Source of the DNA: Onstottus_B arcticum
Lineage (GTDB): Bacteria > Acidobacteriota > Blastocatellia > UBA7656
DNA length: 30,486 bases
Reading direction: 5' to 3'
NCBI GenBank assembly: GCA_038040485.1
Contig: JBBPIE010000053.1
Location: 1-30,486 of the forward strand
The notes under the pieces are model-generated. The model ran no database searches. It was given only the letters and a program-made list of their open reading frames with translations, and was not told where the DNA came from. This document shows positions 25,201-30,486 of this stretch, one piece after another. The stretch's first letter is position 1, and every line of letters starts with the position of its first letter. A program made the position numbers and the translations under genes.

Positions 25201-27322
25201 GAACTCCAATACTCCCAGCGGGACGATCATAACCAATTCGGCTACCGCTGCGACGGCTAGTGCCGATTCGAACCCGGCCAACAACATCGGAACCGCGACT
25301 ACTACAGTTGAGACGCAGGCCGATGTGGGCATCATAAAAACCGGTTTACCGAGCCCAGTTTCTACTGGCTCGAACCTGGCCTACACGATCGGGGTCACCA
25401 ACGCCGGCCCAAGCGACGCAGTCGGCGTCACCGTAGGCGACGAAGTTCCCCCGGACACTACGTTTGTTTCGGTCACACCAAGTCAAGGCACCTTCACCGC
25501 TCCGCCGCCGGGCGGCACCGGAGCCGTGACATGCTCCTTGGGAGCGATCGCGTCCGGAGGTTCGGCGAGCATAACGCTTATCGTGAGGGTCAACGCGGCG
25601 CCGGGTTCGAACATCACCAACACCGCTTCGGTGACCGCGAATTCGACCGACCCTGTGCCCGGAAACAATTCTTCGACCGTGATGACGCCGGTCGTTTTCT
25701 CCCCGTGCTCACTTAACTGTCCCGCCGATGTCAGTGCGAATACGCTTCCGCTGCCATTCGGCTGTGGCGCGCTGGTTGGCTACCCTCAACCGTCGACAGT
25801 TGGTCCGTGCGCGGGAGTCACGTGCACCCCGCCTTCGAATACTTTCTTCCCGGTGGGCGCAACGCCGGTCATCTGCACCGCCGATGGAGGAGCAAGCTGC
25901 TCGTTCAACGTTACGGTGAAGGACACAACCGCGCCACGAATCACGTGTTCCGGCAATATCACGACCTCGGCGCCTCCAGGGCAGAATTCCGTGGTTGTGA
26001 AATATGCGTCGCCCCCGATAGTGGTCGACAACTGCTCGGGCGGGACTGCAATTTGCACGCCGCCATCGGGCGCGACATTCCCGGTAGGCACGTCAATGGT
26101 AACTTGTACCGCGAGCGACGCGGCAGAAAACACATCCACCTGCTCATTCTCCGTCACGGTCACGGACGCCCAGGCACCCACCATCACGTGTCCTTCACCG
26201 GTCGCGGTCGACATTCCGGCAAGCCAATGCGCAGCGGTAGTGACCTATCCGCCGCCGACGGTGACGGACAATGCTCCGGGTACTATCGCGACATGCGCGC
26301 CGCCGTCGGGCTCGACTTTCCCAGCAGGCGTCACGACTGTTAACTGCGCGGCGGTGGATATCTCTGGCAATCGAACAACTTGTGCGTTTGCGGTGACCGT
26401 CCGGCGGCCGGGGAATGTGCAAACCCCGACCGTCACCTTCGGAGGGCAGACTCCGGTTCCTCCGGTTCGCAAAGCCAAGAAGAACCCACCCGCGAGCTGC
26501 GACTGCTCAAAGACTTTCACCATTCCGAACAATGGCTGCGGAGTGCTCGGCCTGAGCGTGTCATCCATTTCGCGCACTGGGAGCGATGTCACTAGCGGAA
26601 AGATCACTGATCCCGACGACAGCAAGTTCTTTTCACTCAGGGTCGTCAACCCGGATGGCTCGGAGAGCCCTGCTTTTCGAGATCTGTGCCCCGGTTTCTG
26701 CATAGAGATCGAACCGGGTCAGTCACAAACATTTCGAGTGGTCTTTAGCCCTGTAATCCCCCGCCCGTCGGGTAAGACAACTGGGCTTGCCGCGAGCGAA
26801 GTGCTGCCCAACACGGTTACTTCAAAGATCACTTTCAGCACGAACGCAGGCGGCCCCTTAACTGTCGACCTCATCGCTCACGTTGGCACCGCCCTCCAAT
26901 TGATAAATGCGGCCAAGCCGAAGAAAGCAGCTACCGCGAGCTTCACTAGATCCGGCGACGAGTTCATCCTGACTTATTCCGTTTTCGATTCGAACCTGGA
27001 CACGACACGCGCCAGGTATGAGCTGCTTGACCAAGGCGGAGCGGTTGTGGGTCAGGCGATCGAAGTTGATCTGATTCAGCCGATCATCGAGGGACGGGTC
27101 TCAAAAGGACAAAGCTTTGTCGTCGAACAAAGGTTCCCGGGCGCAGGAAACCAACCGGGGGTCACCAGCCTGCGGCTCACTGTTTTCGATGCAGAATCCA
27201 ACGACTCGCTGACCACGCAACTCGGGTCGTCGGCAAATGCGGCGGCCGTGGGAGCCAGCGGTCTCGCAAAGCCCGTGGCTTTGAAACCCCGCGCGGTCAG
27301 GCTTTCGGGATCACGGCCTTAA
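22286..27322 (+). CDS. Giant secreted beta-helix/DUF11/HYR repeat protein
   Basis: A 1,678-residue exported surface or matrix protein. The ATG at 22286 was chosen for GGGAG 5 bases upstream and the signal peptide that follows (residues 1-30); the frame is open back to 22085 without signal-like sequence. Domains in order: a CSLREA-type opening (about 42-75, D-D-G-A-G-S-L-R-D-A-I); a right-handed beta-helix with five repeats of 60-63 residues (about 75-500, G-N-F-I-G-T-D and N-V-I-S-G-N motifs); a linker domain with paired cysteines (510-608); four DUF11 repeats (611-1135, each with S-P-D-P-V and N-N-G-P); three HYR (hyalin) domains with C-x-P-P-S signatures (1138-1373); and a C-terminal Ig-like ASPM/SPD-2/Hydin-type region (about 1398-1655). 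Such proteins act in adhesion or carbohydrate binding. No sorting signal for the outer membrane is seen at the end, so the anchoring mode is unknown. Confidence 0.88.
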   Translation: MKRRIVFAALTLTLTLISAIVLLRVSASGIRQSTAVSAPSAPAVTFTVNTTADDGAGSLRDAITQANASPGADVINFDIGINTPTILVGSTLSLPLPTITEAVTINGATGGATRVELNGTQAGAAANGLTITASNCQILALVINRFSGNGISITGGGGNVVQGSFIGTNAAGGAMLNNTLSGVLIDGSSNNTIGGTTSAARNVISGNDGNGVQIRNAGASNNTVQGNFIGTDVTGAVGLTNASGGVLVLPGATFAQIGGAAATSGNLISGNGGFGVRFETANSMITNNLIGTTADGLNPLPNGNGIEMGNHAVNNLVGGTSGRNIISGNDSIGVLIGDTSAENTIQGNFIGTDITGTVALGNASAGVVINSDASDNLIGGSIGNGPGNVISGNSGGGIVINSSTGNLVQGNLIGTDVNGTAALGNNSNGVSVGSTTQNNSIGGIDPGAGNTIAFNNGIGVGIVAGSQNSVLSNSIFSNAGLGINLSDDSSVQPNDACDDDTGANNLQNFPDLTSATSMGASTAVVGSLNSTASTQFRIEFFSNAVCDASGNGEGAVFIGSTVVTTDPTCIAPINVNLPVTVPAGQVITATATDLQGNTSEFSQCVTVAAVDADLSITSNLDSPDPVVAGANITYTISFANNGPNPAQTVTVTNAVPVNTTFVSATVTTGAGWSKAEPSVGGTGNVIFSKATVASGETAVFTVVVNVNANTPDATVITDNAVAASATNDPVPGNNTGTAMTAVLGIADLGVTKTDSPDPVGAGNNITYTINFVNNGPGEAQTVTVTDTVPANTTFVSAVVSTGSGWGVVAPGVGLAGNVVFSKGIVASGESAVFTIVVNVNPGTAAGTLITNNAVGASTTADPTMSNNTGTATTTVQAQSDLAVTKTDSPDPVIAGNNITYTVNFANNGPSIAANVTVTDSVPANATFVSAMVTIGAGWGVTAPAVGSTGNIVFSKASVPNEETAVFTIVVRVNSNTPSGTIITNSATAATASADSNPANNIGTATTTVETQADVGIIKTGLPSPVSTGSNLAYTIGVTNAGPSDAVGVTVGDEVPPDTTFVSVTPSQGTFTAPPPGGTGAVTCSLGAIASGGSASITLIVRVNAAPGSNITNTASVTANSTDPVPGNNSSTVMTPVVFSPCSLNCPADVSANTLPLPFGCGALVGYPQPSTVGPCAGVTCTPPSNTFFPVGATPVICTADGGASCSFNVTVKDTTAPRITCSGNITTSAPPGQNSVVVKYASPPIVVDNCSGGTAICTPPSGATFPVGTSMVTCTASDAAENTSTCSFSVTVTDAQAPTITCPSPVAVDIPASQCAAVVTYPPPTVTDNAPGTIATCAPPSGSTFPAGVTTVNCAAVDISGNRTTCAFAVTVRRPGNVQTPTVTFGGQTPVPPVRKAKKNPPASCDCSKTFTIPNNGCGVLGLSVSSISRTGSDVTSGKITDPDDSKFFSLRVVNPDGSESPAFRDLCPGFCIEIEPGQSQTFRVVFSPVIPRPSGKTTGLAASEVLPNTVTSKITFSTNAGGPLTVDLIAHVGTALQLINAAKPKKAATASFTRSGDEFILTYSVFDSNLDTTRARYELLDQGGAVVGQAIEVDLIQPIIEGRVSKGQSFVVEQRFPGAGNQPGVTSLRLTVFDAESNDSLTTQLGSSANAAAVGASGLAKPVALKPRAVRLSGSRP
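22772..23570 (+). repeat. Five-fold beta-helix coding repeat
   Basis: Units opening with G-(N/S)-F-I-G-T or N-N-L-I-G-T start at 22772, 22961, 23144, 23324 and 23513, so the period is 180-189 bases (60-63 residues). Each unit also carries an I-G-G and an N-(V/I/L)-I-S-G-N segment or a variant of it. The units have diverged at the DNA level. Confidence 0.75.
24119..25692 (+). repeat. Four tandem DUF11 coding repeats
   Basis: Units starting near 24119, 24521, 24920 and 25316 repeat about every 400 bases. The first three are the most alike: each has T-x-S-P-D-P-V, N-I-T-Y-T-(I/V)-x-F-x-N-N-G-P, T-F-V-S-A and F-S-K-x-x-V. The fourth is the most divergent and lacks the F-S-K segment. Long similar DNA stretches make unequal recombination here plausible. 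Confidence 0.8.
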
Positions 27323-27328
27323 GGATCT

Positions 27329-27372
27329 GTGGCACATGCCACTGGGTTGGTGGACTTGCCAGTCGGCAGGTC
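27329..27372 (+). terminator. Hairpins after the giant repeat gene
   Basis: GTGGC (27329-27333) pairs with GCCAC (27338-27342), and GACTTGCC (27353-27360) pairs with GGCAGGTC (27365-27372) with one G-T wobble. They begin 7 bases after the stop codon. No T-run follows, so factor-independent termination is uncertain. Confidence 0.3.
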
Positions 27373-27454
27373 AAGCGCTGCTCGAAGCGGCAGCTCGAAA
27401 TCTCAGGCGCGTCGGGTCAGACGCAGCTTCCTGAAGACTGAGCGACGACTTCTC

Positions 27455-27482
27455 TTGCGTCTCGAATCGTTTGTGCTAGAAT
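27455..27482 (+). promoter_or_regulatory. Extended -10 promoter of the first VWA gene
   Basis: TTGCGT (27455-27460) and TAGAAT (27477-27482) are 16 bases apart, and TGC directly precedes the -10 (extended -10 element). Transcription would start near 27489, about 190 bases before the ATG. Confidence 0.45.
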
Positions 27483-27678
27483 GAGGGCGTTGAAAAAGGG
27501 CCGGGAGCCACTGGCTGCTCACTCCAGGGTATTTCGACCCACTCCGTTTGTGAATCGCGACAATGGTTTTGAAGGGCGACAGCGCATGCCGCCTGCGACT
27601 CGTGCCACCATCGCATCATCTCTTGGAAGCACAGGTCAGGTTCTTTAAGGCTAATCAATCGAGCCGGGAGCACCCGCC

Positions 27679-28734
27679 ATGAAACAAAGATTCGCGTGCG
27701 CAATCCTGTCCTCCGTTTTGTTTGTTGCACTCTCGCCGCTTCACAATGCCACTGCTCAGCAGGGCGGCGGATCGGGGACGCCACTTTCCAAACCGTCGGC
27801 GGCCGCCCCGCGAGACGATCCGCGTCCCGCGGTTAACACGAACTCCGGCTCGCCCGCAGTTTCACGCGACGGAAAGCCCATCGGACAACGGCCAGATGAC
27901 AAGATCATCCTGGATACCAGCGTTGTGAACGTCATCGTGAGCATCACCGACCCCTATGGCAGATTCGTCACCGGACTCACCAAGGATCACTTCGAAGTTT
28001 TTGACGACAAGGTGAAACAGCAGATCGCCCACTTTACTGACGATGACTCGCCCGTGTCGCTTGGAATCGTGTACGACGTGTCGGGATCGATGAAAGAGCG
28101 AATCGGGCGTTCTATTCGGGCGCTTCGACGATTCATCGAGACCTCCCACGATGACGACGACTTTTTCCTGATCGGCTTTAACGACCGGGCAAAGCTCGTT
28201 CAGGACTACACCACGTCCGGCGACAATATCCTCGGGCATTTGATGTTCATACAACCGAAGGGTTCCACGGCGCTTTACGACGCGGCCTATATTGCTGTCG
28301 AAAAAGTTCAGCAGGGACGCCACTCAAAGAAAGCGCTGCTGCTGATCTCCGACGGCCAGGACAACAACAGCCGCTACACTTACAAAGAGCTGCGCAACCG
28401 TGTCAAAGAGGCTGATGTTCAGATTTATGCTATTGGCATAACCGATCCTGCCAATGACGCTCTGTCGGGGTTTGGGCGCTCGATACTGGAAGAGATCACG
28501 CGAATGACAGGCGGACGCGCGTTTTTTCCCAACGCCTATAACGAAGCCGAGCTTGTCGAGATATGCACGCGCATTGCCCTGGAGCTTCGTCATCAGTACT
28601 CAGTCGGCTTCTATCCCACCGATCTGCAGAGCGAAGCCAAATGGCACAAGGTCCAGGTCAAGGTCAACCCGCCGCGAGGACTTGGCCGCCTGTCGCTCCA
28701 GTACAAGGACGGGTATCAGTCGTTCAAGAAGTAA
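27679..28734 (+). CDS. Secreted VWFA-related Acidobacterial protein, copy 1
   Basis: A 351-residue exported protein. A signal peptide (1-27, ending A-T-A-Q) is followed by a low-complexity stretch (28-75). A beta-domain with F-V-T-G-L-T-K-D-H-F-E-V-F-D-D (96-110) comes before the VWA domain (about 125-310). The metal-ion-dependent adhesion site is complete: D-V-S-G-S (133-137), Thr 197 in K-G-S-T-A-L-Y-D, and Asp 225 in S-D-G-Q-D. The ending Q-Y-S-V-G-F-Y-P-T plus a K-V-Q-V-K segment is the family's closing signature. Known: this family (TIGR03436 type) is strongly expanded in Acidobacteriota; VWA domains with an intact site bind metal and partner proteins, but no physiological role is established. 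GGGAG lies 8 bases before the ATG. Copy 2 follows after 147 bases. Confidence 0.92.
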   Translation: MKQRFACAILSSVLFVALSPLHNATAQQGGGSGTPLSKPSAAAPRDDPRPAVNTNSGSPAVSRDGKPIGQRPDDKIILDTSVVNVIVSITDPYGRFVTGLTKDHFEVFDDKVKQQIAHFTDDDSPVSLGIVYDVSGSMKERIGRSIRALRRFIETSHDDDDFFLIGFNDRAKLVQDYTTSGDNILGHLMFIQPKGSTALYDAAYIAVEKVQQGRHSKKALLLISDGQDNNSRYTYKELRNRVKEADVQIYAIGITDPANDALSGFGRSILEEITRMTGGRAFFPNAYNEAELVEICTRIALELRHQYSVGFYPTDLQSEAKWHKVQVKVNPPRGLGRLSLQYKDGYQSFKK

Positions 28735-28846
28735 CCGACCACCTCGAGCCTCACCAATATTCTGCAAGCCCGCAACTTTGCCCGCGTTCCTTCGGCAACG
28801 GGCTGAGACCGTCCAGGCATCCCAAAACCGGTTTCAGACGCACTAG

Positions 28847-28875
28847 TTTTCAAAACAAGAAGCGCGGAGTAGAAT
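28847..28875 (+). promoter_or_regulatory. Possible promoter of the second VWA gene
   Basis: TTTTCA (28847-28852) and TAGAAT (28870-28875) are 17 bases apart. Transcription from it would start at or next to the ATG at 28882, giving a leaderless message. The alternative is read-through from the first VWA gene, using GGAG at 28866-28869, which is 12 bases from the ATG and so unusually distant. Confidence 0.3.
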
Positions 28876-28881
28876 TTCGAT

Positions 28882-29916
28882 ATGAAAGTTGCAGTGATTC
28901 GAACGTTCGTTGTATCCACCTTCCTGCTGGCTCTCGTCCTTCTCGGTAACGGCTTTGGCTGGCTGCCCGGCGTGGAGCCATCTCGGGCCGATGATTCGCA
29001 GGAAAAGCCCAAGCTCGGCAAGCCTCAACAGCCGAAGCAGCAGGGCGACGAGCCTCAGTCCCGCGACGACGTTCCGATAAAGCTAGGAAGGGTCCTGGTA
29101 GTCCTCGACGTCACGGTCCTCGACCCTTCAAACAAGCCCGTTACCGATTTATCCAAGGACAGCTTTCAAGTCACCGAAGATAAGGTTGCACAAACGATAG
29201 AGTTCTTCGGACGCGAACAAGTCCCCGTCTCAATGGTGTTCGCGATAGACACATCAGGCTCGATGCGAACCAAACTCGATGTCGTAATCAAGGCTTCGTC
29301 CAATCTGATAAAAGAAAGCAAGGCCGACGACGAGATGGCGGTGATTGAGTTTAAGCTTCAGCCTGACCTGCTGGAAGAGTTCACCAACAACACCGCCGAT
29401 GCTATCGACACATTACAGGGCTTGATTGCATCGGGCCAAACCGCGATGCTCGACGCTCTGTACCTTGCGGCCGACTATGCAAACAAGGAAGCAAAGAACC
29501 GGCGCAAGGCGGTCATCCTGGTGACCGACGGCCTGGACAAAGACAGCTACTATAAGTTCAACGAAACTGTCGAGCATATGCGCGAACTCGATGTGCAGAT
29601 TTATCTGATCGGCTTTACCAACGATCTGGATCGCGACTCCGCGATATTCAAGAAGAGCCCGAAGGATAAGGCCGAGAACTTACTCGCAAAGCTCGCCGAA
29701 GAAACCGGCGGCAAGGCTTTTTTTCCCAAGGAGCTCTCCGAGGTCCACACAATAGCCCAAGCCATTTCTAGCGATCTTCGCACACAGTACGCGATCGGCT
29801 ACTATCCGACGAACGCGAACAAGGATGGAACCTTTCGCTCGGTTAAGGTCCAGGTGAGCTCAGGCACTCGACGCCTTGCCGCCCGCACACGCAACGGCTA
29901 CACCGCGCCGAAATGA
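28882..29916 (+). CDS. Secreted VWFA-related Acidobacterial protein, copy 2
   Basis: A 344-residue paralogue of the preceding gene. An export signal covers residues 1-36 (hydrophobic 9-28) and a Lys/Gln/Pro-rich linker 37-66. The beta-domain contains V-T-D-L-S-K-D-S-F-Q-V-T-E-D (87-100), aligned with F-V-T-G-L-T-K-D-H-F in copy 1. The VWA domain (about 115-305) has D-T-S-G-S (123-127), Thr 187 in G-Q-T-A-M-L-D, and Asp 216 in T-D-G-L-D, so the metal site is intact. It ends Q-Y-A-I-G-Y-Y-P-T and a short strand region, as in copy 1. The two proteins share order and motifs but have clearly diverged between them, so the duplication is old. The next gene is convergent; the 66 bases between stops hold only a weak CCGCT/AGCGG stem. 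Confidence 0.92.
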   Translation: MKVAVIRTFVVSTFLLALVLLGNGFGWLPGVEPSRADDSQEKPKLGKPQQPKQQGDEPQSRDDVPIKLGRVLVVLDVTVLDPSNKPVTDLSKDSFQVTEDKVAQTIEFFGREQVPVSMVFAIDTSGSMRTKLDVVIKASSNLIKESKADDEMAVIEFKLQPDLLEEFTNNTADAIDTLQGLIASGQTAMLDALYLAADYANKEAKNRRKAVILVTDGLDKDSYYKFNETVEHMRELDVQIYLIGFTNDLDRDSAIFKKSPKDKAENLLAKLAEETGGKAFFPKELSEVHTIAQAISSDLRTQYAIGYYPTNANKDGTFRSVKVQVSSGTRRLAARTRNGYTAPK

Positions 29917-29982
29917 AAGACAAGTGAAACTGTGACCGCTCGAACCACGCAAGCGGACTTCGGCGAGCGCCAGCGCGAATAC

Positions 29983-30288
29983 CTACTCTTTGTTGGGCAT
30001 CTGGCTGACCAAGTAGGCAATGATAGCTATGAAAATCAATGCCAGGGTTATGATTACCAGCATTACACGGGGCGGGGCCTTGGTCTGTTCCCCGTCTCCA
30101 GTCTCTACAAAATCAGATGGCATATGAAGATCGCCCGTATCAGGGCGAATAATTCCTGCGTGATTACTCTGATAATGCGACAAGCTTTGAACTTCCTCTT
30201 CAGTGTATTGCTTGGTCGTCTCAGCGTCGTCTTGCGGCCTGCGCAATCGGGTCCAACCTGTGTGTTTCCTCTTTTTATCTTGTTTCAT
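29983..30288 (-). CDS. Small tail-anchored membrane protein coupled to corA
   Basis: A 101-residue protein with a strongly basic start (K-Q-D-K-K-R-K-H), a hydrophilic acidic middle (20-70) and one membrane helix near the C-terminus (about 75-95), followed by a short S-Q-M-P-N-K-E tail. It looks tail-anchored, with the N-terminal part in the cytoplasm. The ATG at 30288 overlaps the corA stop by ATGA (30288-30285), which implies coupled translation; an ATG two codons earlier (30294) is also possible. I do not recognise the family. Because it is made with the CorA channel, an accessory or regulatory role in magnesium transport is a reasonable inference, nothing more. Confidence 0.7.
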   Translation of the reverse strand: MKQDKKRKHTGWTRLRRPQDDAETTKQYTEEEVQSLSHYQSNHAGIIRPDTGDLHMPSDFVETGDGEQTKAPPRVMLVIITLALIFIAIIAYLVSQMPNKE

Positions 30289-30486
30289 AACCATTTGATC
30301 CTTCTGAAATAGAGATAGAGAGCAACACCGACAGCTAAGATTGATCCTAGCGCGCCCACATAGCCGTATCTCCATTTCAGTTCGGGCATAAAGTCGAAGT
30401 TCATTCCATAGATTCCGGCAATGAGCGTGACCGACATAAGAATAGCTGAAATCGAGGTCAATCTTTTCATGACCATATTCATTCGG
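30285..30486 (-). CDS. corA: CorA-family magnesium/cobalt channel, C-terminal part
   Basis: The last 66 or so residues of a CorA-type divalent cation channel; the 5' part lies beyond the window. The sequence R-M-N-x-V-M-K-R-L-T leads into the first membrane helix, which ends in the family's selectivity signature Y-G-M-N-F, followed by F-M-P-E-L-K-W and the second membrane helix, and closes with the usual basic R-R-I-K-W end. The internal ATG at 30482 is not the start. Known: CorA forms a homopentamer in the inner membrane with the G-M-N loop at the outer mouth. The stop overlaps the start of the small membrane protein gene. Confidence 0.93.
   Translation of the reverse strand, partial: RMNMVMKRLTSISAILMSVTLIAGIYGMNFDFMPELKWRYGYVGALGSILAVGVALYLYFRRIKWL

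Larger units (their letters stand above)
27323..27678. other. Intergenic region before the VWA genes
   Basis: The 356 bases hold no convincing gene on either strand. Just after the upstream stop come small hairpins (27329-27372), in the middle a promoter (27455-27482), and before the next start a leader of about 190 bases with GGGAG at 27666-27670. Confidence 0.55.

Noticed and set aside
22772..25692. Regularly spaced repeats suggestive of a CRISPR array or satellite
   Set aside because: Periods of about 185 and 400 bases are in frame and encode known protein repeats.
1..30486. tRNA, rRNA, transposase or integrase genes
   Set aside because: None could be recognised on either strand; the mobile-element signal is limited to the attC-like site and mini-palindromes.

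Overview
The window looks like chromosomal DNA of a moderately GC-rich (about 55%) free-living Gram-negative bacterium, most likely an Acidobacteriota member close to Blastocatellia. The grounds are two tandem secreted VWA proteins of the 'VWFA-related Acidobacterial' type (27.7-29.9 kb), a large RHS/YD-repeat protein with an Ig-like N-terminal region, and a secreted beta-helix/DUF11/HYR giant protein. This placement is by family recognition, not by a database search. No rRNA, tRNA, CRISPR array, transposase or integrase was seen.

Left edge (1-458): a 93-bp imperfect inverted repeat at 49-141 has the full layout of an integron attC site (R''/L''/L'/R' boxes, two extrahelical bases on one arm), so the window may start at the edge of a gene-cassette array. 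It is followed by a secreted fusion of SurA-like chaperone segments and a DsbA-like thioredoxin domain (459-2015), then a gene-free convergent region with a cluster of GTA/TAC-centred mini-palindromes.

2.4-13.7 kb, minus strand: a tightly packed glycan-assembly operon. In transcription order it encodes a GT2 polyprenyl-phosphate-type glycosyltransferase, a GT4 glycosyltransferase, a SAM methyltransferase, a polytopic membrane protein, a GT2-methyltransferase fusion, a GT-C-like PTPS-related membrane protein with an SH3-like tail, and a WbpD/WlbB-like sugar N-acetyltransferase whose frame is broken. Starts and stops overlap at three successive junctions. A membrane TPR protein follows from what looks like its own promoter. 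Together they would build and modify a surface polysaccharide or glycoprotein glycan.

13.7-14.36 kb is a divergent regulatory region with a good sigma70-type promoter on each strand.

14.36-22.0 kb, plus strand: a roughly 1,850-residue RHS protein, interrupted by one -1 frameshift at about 15,766, with a variable, lower-GC C-terminal tip. A small HEAT-like protein lies directly downstream as a candidate immunity partner, followed by an unrecognised protein.

22.3-29.9 kb, plus strand: the giant secreted beta-helix/DUF11/HYR protein and two paralogous secreted VWA proteins. The right edge (minus strand) holds the 3' end of corA, overlapping by ATGA with a small tail-anchored membrane protein.
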